Part shown: one piece after another, positions 61,504 through 64,000 of the stretch
Numbering within the stretch: position 1 is the first letter of the stretch
Layout of the letters: each line of letters starts with the position of its first letter
From: an uncultured Prevotellaceae bacterium
GTDB lineage: Bacteria; Bacteroidota; Bacteroidia; Bacteroidales; Bacteroidaceae
DNA: 64,000 bases
Reading direction: 5' to 3'
Assembly: GCA_900313615.1 (NCBI GenBank)
Contig: OMRP01000010.1
Location: forward strand, 1-64,000
Notes under the pieces: generated by a model
What the model saw: the letters and a program-made list of their open reading frames with translations, nothing else
Told to the model about the DNA's origin: nothing
The model's database searches: none
Translations under genes and position numbers: made by a program

Positions 61504-61938
61504 TTAGATGTACTCTTTTGACAGAATAAAAAAAACAAAAATCACATAGAAAACAATCATTTCGATATAAGTTAGGATTGCCCCGAAATAGTACCAAAAG
61601 CCATGACCTATGTCTGATATTATACCATCATATGGGTGGAGAAACAAAATGTCGAACCCATGAATTAAACCAAAAATACACAAAAGGATAGGGATGACAG
61701 CCAACCATATATTCCCTTTCACAAGCCATTTTGCTCCCATGGCCACTAACCACATGATAGTCCATGCCAAAGGTAACAGAAAACCTCGCAGAGTATCAAG
61801 GCTGAACCAATTGTGCCATGATATATTCGCGAAAAAGTGTGCCGCCCCTGCAAAAAAAAGAAAGTGAAACATGTCAACAATCGCAGCAAAGACCGCAGCA
61901 GCCAGTATGGCTCCAATAAATCTTAATACATAGCCCAT
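61504..61938 (-). CDS. Polytopic membrane protein after the structured RNA, 144 residues
   Basis: From ATG 61938 the protein has 144 residues with about four membrane segments (FIGAILAAAVFAAIVDMF, LLPLAWTIMWLVAMGA, LAVIPILLCIFGLIHGF and a C-terminal IEMIVFYVIFVFFIL). The frame is open back to 62049, but those 37 residues are encoded in the edge of the inverted-repeat element and look non-coding. It is the first gene of the six-gene accessory operon. No family is recognised. Leader control by the structured element is possible. Confidence 0.6.
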   Translation of the reverse strand: MGYVLRFIGAILAAAVFAAIVDMFHFLFFAGAAHFFANISWHNWFSLDTLRGFLLPLAWTIMWLVAMGAKWLVKGNIWLAVIPILLCIFGLIHGFDILFLHPYDGIISDIGHGFWYYFGAILTYIEMIVFYVIFVFFILSKEYI

Positions 61939-61964
61939 AGCCCATGTGTTTAAACATTTCCGCC

Positions 61965-62031
61965 AGGCTCCAAGACGGATATAAAACAAAATTCTTGATC
62001 TCAGCCAAAAACAATACAAAACGTGGAGCCT
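61965..62031 (-). other. Outer hairpin between the rod element and the membrane gene
   Basis: AGGCTCC (61965-61971) can pair with GGAGCCT (62025-62031), enclosing 53 bases. It lies between the rod-like repeat and the start codon at 61938. It is less certain than the rod because the loop is long. Confidence 0.4.
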
Positions 62032-62033
62032 TT

Positions 62034-62200
62034 CTGATGCCCGCTTCACGTATTGAGGCTCCGGAAATCGCCCTGTCAGTGGAAGACGAGCAACGTCGAA
62101 GCCCCACGTGTATAATCATACACCAAGGGGCGTCACGTTGCCTTGTTTCTGACTGACATTTGAATTTTCCGGATTCCAATACGTCAAAACCAAAGCGCAG
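62034..62200 (-). ncRNA. Candidate structured RNA: multi-tier rod-like hairpin
   Basis: Eight nested perfect helices form one rod. The pairs are CTG/CAG (62034-36/62198-200), CGCTT/AAGCG (62042-46/62193-97), CGTATTG/CAATACG (62049-55/62177-83), CCGGAAA/TTTCCGG (62061-67/62166-72), TGTCAGT/ACTGACA (62074-80/62152-58), CAACGT/ACGTTG (62091-96/62135-40), GCCCC/GGGGC (62101-05/62127-31) and GTGTAT/ATACAC (62108-13/62118-23) with an AATC loop. About 46 pairs are separated by small asymmetric internal loops, as in structured RNAs rather than simple terminators. A minus-strand -7 element at 62272-62279 would transcribe it. It is GC-richer than its surroundings. Alternatives are a mobile palindromic repeat or a cis-regulatory leader. 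Confidence 0.6.
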
Positions 62201-62216
62201 TAAACGCCTGTATGTA

Positions 62217-62251
62217 ATTGTCTGACTGACAATGAACGTCACCGATAGGTG
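62217..62251 (-). other. Two small hairpins at the 5' side of the rod element
   Basis: ATTGTC-TGACT-GACAAT (62217-62233) and CACC-GATA-GGTG (62240-62251) lie between the -7 element and the rod. If transcribed from about 62265 they would form the 5' part of the same RNA. TCTGACTGACA also occurs as a direct repeat at 62148-62158 and 62221-62231. Confidence 0.5.
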
Positions 62252-62271
62252 CCTCACACAATCAGCCGATG

Positions 62272-62279
62272 CAAATATA
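62272..62279 (-). promoter_or_regulatory. -7 element ahead of the structured RNA
   Basis: The minus strand reads TATATTTG. The expected transcript start is near 62265, just ahead of the first small hairpin. A TTTG is present upstream but only 12 bp away, so the -33 match is poor. Confidence 0.5.
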
Positions 62280-62375
62280 AATAAAAAAACTCAAACATAT
62301 TCATTATTTGTATATTATTGCTCTTTTAGAGTGCAAATATATTTTATTCTGTTATACTTGCCAAGCAAAATCCAA

Positions 62376-62390
62376 TCACAAGGCTTGTGA
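62376..62390. promoter_or_regulatory. Palindromic site TCACAAG-G-CTTGTGA
   Basis: A perfect 15-base palindrome 54 bases after the stop of the 410-residue gene and about 100 bases upstream of the structured-RNA promoter. It is nearly the same as the site at 63754-63768, including the following GAAAG/GGAAA and TTTT bases. The 62280-62443 gap otherwise holds only AT-rich sequence. Confidence 0.55.
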
Positions 62391-62443
62391 AAGTTGAACT
62401 TTTACCTTGTGAAGTCCTAAAAAAGAATAATAAATTGACGTTG

Positions 62444-63676
62444 TTATTCCCAGACAACCAAGTCCCTAGGCAATGTCACCTTTTTTGCCTCACCTCGTTC
62501 ACCAGTTACAAAATAGTTTTTGGCAAGACCTTCATCGAATTCCTTCACAAATGAAGAGCGAATCCTGGCGCATTTCTCATTGATGGAATTGAGCAAAGGA
62601 TTTGTAACATCCTCTATACTTTGAATTGTTCGCTTGCTCAATCCCATAGGCTTCAAAATCTTATATATATCTTGCAATTCCTCCCTATAATCAGTCAATT
62701 CCTTAAATGCAATACCTTCTGGATGCTTTAGGAACAAGAAATACACTGCCTTAACAAGCGGTTCCATCTTTACCTCGATGTCATTATAGTCGGGTAACAA
62801 AATTTTATAGTCTTTGGTGATGATGAGCCTACTTAGTTGTGCCTTCGTCTTGAACAGCCCTCTGAACGTCCATTCGTTGATGCCTTTACTCCTCAACTTT
62901 TGTATTCTAACATCCATATCCTCTAGAATTGTCAGACTTACAAATTCTTGGTCTTCATTGAGTGCTAGGATACAAGGAATGTGGTTATTCTCCTTGCAAC
63001 TTACAATAAGGTTGTGGTATTCCGTATACATCACGAAACGGCATTTTTTGTCGTCAAAGCTATGAATTTCCACCAAAACGTCGTATGACAGCCCGTCGCA
63101 TGTGAATGATAGTTGGCAATGAGAGTTCTTCAATTCGTATGGTGTAGCCCATGTGATAGCCTTGTTGCCCACTTCCGTTTTGATATACTGTTCTATTGCT
63201 GCCACAGCAGCCGCTTGTTCATGCAATGATGTCTGAGTTATGACTCCAAATGGAGACCTGCCTCCTAATTGCTTGCACCACCAGTAAGGCGAGGGCATCA
63301 CCTCAATTTCTTTGATAAGTCCATCCTCTATTTTCATGCGATGCATCATGTCTTGATACTCGCCGTCAATGGTAATAATAGCACATGACCTTTCAGCTGA
63401 CCCATCAACATCCGCCTTATAACACTTCTTTGAATAATGAAGAGAATCAAACACCTGAGCCATTAACTTCAGATAGTTTTCCTTTCCTTTGATGACTTTA
63501 TACGGCTCGCCTCCTTTCCAGATTATGTTCTCATCCAGATAAGGCGCGACGAAACTCATGTCCAGTCTGTTCCAGCACATACATATCAGTTCCGCGGCCT
63601 CTCTATATGAAGATAGTTTGCCCGGATTTTCTTTCTTGGCAGCATTCTTATTAATGATATAGTCGAAATAATCCAT
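62444..63676 (-). CDS. Two-domain protein with NTF2-like N-terminus, 410 residues
   Basis: The N-terminal 135 residues resemble an NTF2-like/SnoaL fold (MCWNRLDMSFVAPYLDENIIW, IKGKENYLKLMAQVF, ending EVMPSPYWWCKQLG). A middle region of about 150 residues follows (SYDVLVEIHSF, RFVMYTEYHNLIV). The C-terminal 110 residues contain a pattern I recall from Bacteroidales hypothetical proteins: KAVYFLFLKHPEGI, then NSINEKCARIRSSFV and an end ITGERGE-like GERGEAKKVTLPRDLVVWE. Function is unknown. It is flanked by near-identical palindromes and is divergent from the partial gene at the right edge. Confidence 0.65.
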   Translation of the reverse strand: MDYFDYIINKNAAKKENPGKLSSYREAAELICMCWNRLDMSFVAPYLDENIIWKGGEPYKVIKGKENYLKLMAQVFDSLHYSKKCYKADVDGSAERSCAIITIDGEYQDMMHRMKIEDGLIKEIEVMPSPYWWCKQLGGRSPFGVITQTSLHEQAAAVAAIEQYIKTEVGNKAITWATPYELKNSHCQLSFTCDGLSYDVLVEIHSFDDKKCRFVMYTEYHNLIVSCKENNHIPCILALNEDQEFVSLTILEDMDVRIQKLRSKGINEWTFRGLFKTKAQLSRLIITKDYKILLPDYNDIEVKMEPLVKAVYFLFLKHPEGIAFKELTDYREELQDIYKILKPMGLSKRTIQSIEDVTNPLLNSINEKCARIRSSFVKEFDEGLAKNYFVTGERGEAKKVTLPRDLVVWE

Positions 63677-63700
63677 TCTGATTTGCCATACTTTGAGTAC

Positions 63701-63708
63701 AAAAATAC
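63701..63708 (-). promoter_or_regulatory. -7 element of the 410-residue gene
   Basis: The minus strand reads TATTTTTG, 25 bases ahead of the start at 63676. No TTTG at the expected distance. The palindrome at 63754-63768 lies about 50 bases upstream of it. Confidence 0.55.
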
Positions 63709-63753
63709 GAATAAAATCCTAATGTTATACATCATAAACTAGAAAAGTATCAT

Positions 63754-63768
63754 TCACAAGCCTTGTGG
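63754..63768. promoter_or_regulatory. Palindromic site TCACAAG-C-CTTGTGG between divergent genes
   Basis: A near-perfect 15-base palindrome located between the -7 element of the 410-residue gene and the promoter of the right-edge gene. Its position suits a shared activator or repressor site. Confidence 0.55.
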
Positions 63769-63779
63769 AAACTTTTTTG

Positions 63780-63811
63780 TTTGGAATATTCGAGGGATTT
63801 ACCTACTTTTG
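63780..63811 (+). promoter_or_regulatory. Promoter of the right-edge gene
   Basis: TTTG (63780-63783), 20 bp, then TACTTTTG (63804-63811), a full consensus. The start is near 63818, about 16 bases ahead of ATG 63834. Confidence 0.75.
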
Positions 63812-63833
63812 CAATTAAAAAAACATTTAACGC

Positions 63834-64000
63834 ATGGCTACACAAGAACAAATAGAATCTTTGAAAATAGACGAAAATGTATTTGAGTTGTTAGAAGACA
63901 CGACACTTGAGTATCTCGTTCATTTTGCGGCTCCATTTACAGGTTGCGACAAGTGCCTTGTTCCAAAGGGGACGGCCTTTGCACCACATTCACCTATGCG
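63834..64000 (+). CDS. Partial gene cut by the window end (unrecognised)
   Basis: Only 55 codons are visible, starting MATQEQIESLKIDENVFELLED and continuing into VHFAAPFTGCDKCLVPKG. The frame is open to the edge. The N-terminus is soluble and acidic, and a CxxC pair (CDKC) lies near residue 40. No family can be named from this fragment. It has a full consensus promoter and is divergent from the 410-residue gene, with a palindromic site shared between them. Confidence 0.6.
   Translation, partial: MATQEQIESLKIDENVFELLEDTTLEYLVHFAAPFTGCDKCLVPKGTAFAPHSPM

Noticed and set aside
62034-62200. Retron-like msr/msd interpretation of the structured element
   Set aside because: No reverse transcriptase gene is near, and the gene on the downstream side is a membrane protein.
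61874-62257. 127-residue minus-strand reading frame across the inverted-repeat element
   Set aside because: Its codons run through all eight helices of the rod element, it is rich in Arg/Cys/Ser without domain pattern, and the helices explain the sequence better than protein coding does.
57253-63676. Toxin-antitoxin or phage-defence island
   Set aside because: No nuclease, kinase, helicase, NTPase or other defence domain could be recognised in these genes. The idea has no positive support from sequence alone.

Overview
The window looks like a chromosome segment of a Bacteroidales species, most likely Prevotellaceae (Prevotella/Segatella-like). The evidence is as follows. Many gene starts are preceded by the Bacteroidetes promoter, TTTG about 20 bp upstream of TAnnTTTG, and Shine-Dalgarno sites are almost absent. 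Secreted proteins carry type IX secretion-like C-terminal tails. The S16 protein has a long Ala/Glu/Lys tail. Typical families include DUF5686, DUF2723, a DPP-IV-like S9 peptidase and a proline dehydrogenase/P5C dehydrogenase fusion. No rRNA, tRNA, CRISPR array or insertion sequence was seen.

Layout. 0.1-7 kb: a P-loop/CYTH protein, then fabD, a cytosolic alpha-amylase, a SanA-like protein, an AlaX-like editing domain and a GH20 hexosaminidase. 7-12 kb (minus): DUF2723 membrane protein, polysaccharide deacetylase and queG. 12.2-19.7 kb (minus): a housekeeping run of cysE, THUMP methyltransferase, DPP-IV, purD and two membrane proteins. 19.9-27 kb (plus): a tightly overlapping cluster of nucleotidyltransferase, ATP-grasp, CDP-alcohol phosphatidyltransferase, HAD phosphatase and inositol-3-phosphate synthase, closed by a DUF5686 outer-membrane protein. 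This is very probably an inositol-phospholipid pathway. 27-29.8 kb: thioesterase, a LacI regulator with an operator on its own promoter, and a small secreted protein. 29.9-34.8 kb (minus): sppA, lpxK, punA and thiL, with lpxK and punA overlapping by 107 bp. 34.9-39 kb: two SGNH hydrolases, then groES-groEL behind a good sigma-54-like promoter. 39-44.7 kb: a small membrane protein, a kinase-RapZ fusion, a glycosyltransferase, an M6 protease and rpsP. 44.8-50.4 kb: a compact surface-glycan locus of four glycosyltransferases and a flippase. 50.4-57 kb: secreted GH43, putA, a NUDIX hydrolase and superoxide dismutase. 57.2-64 kb: an AT-rich accessory block of unrecognised genes.

The most interesting signals are mainly non-coding. 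(1) At 62034-62200 there is a rod-like inverted repeat of about 46 base pairs in stacked tiers, flanked by smaller hairpins. It is a candidate structured RNA that lies directly ahead of a six-gene operon of small membrane and zinc-ribbon proteins. (2) Near-identical palindromes TCACAAG-N-CTTGTG lie on both sides of the 410-residue gene at the right end. (3) A 69-bp tandem repeat upstream of the DUF2723 gene carries a complete promoter in each copy. (4) There are two candidate small RNAs, at about 39127-39221 (plus) and 27604-27693 (minus). (5) The inositol-lipid cluster contains an ATP-grasp enzyme with no obvious place in the known pathway, plus two enzymes with altered catalytic motifs.
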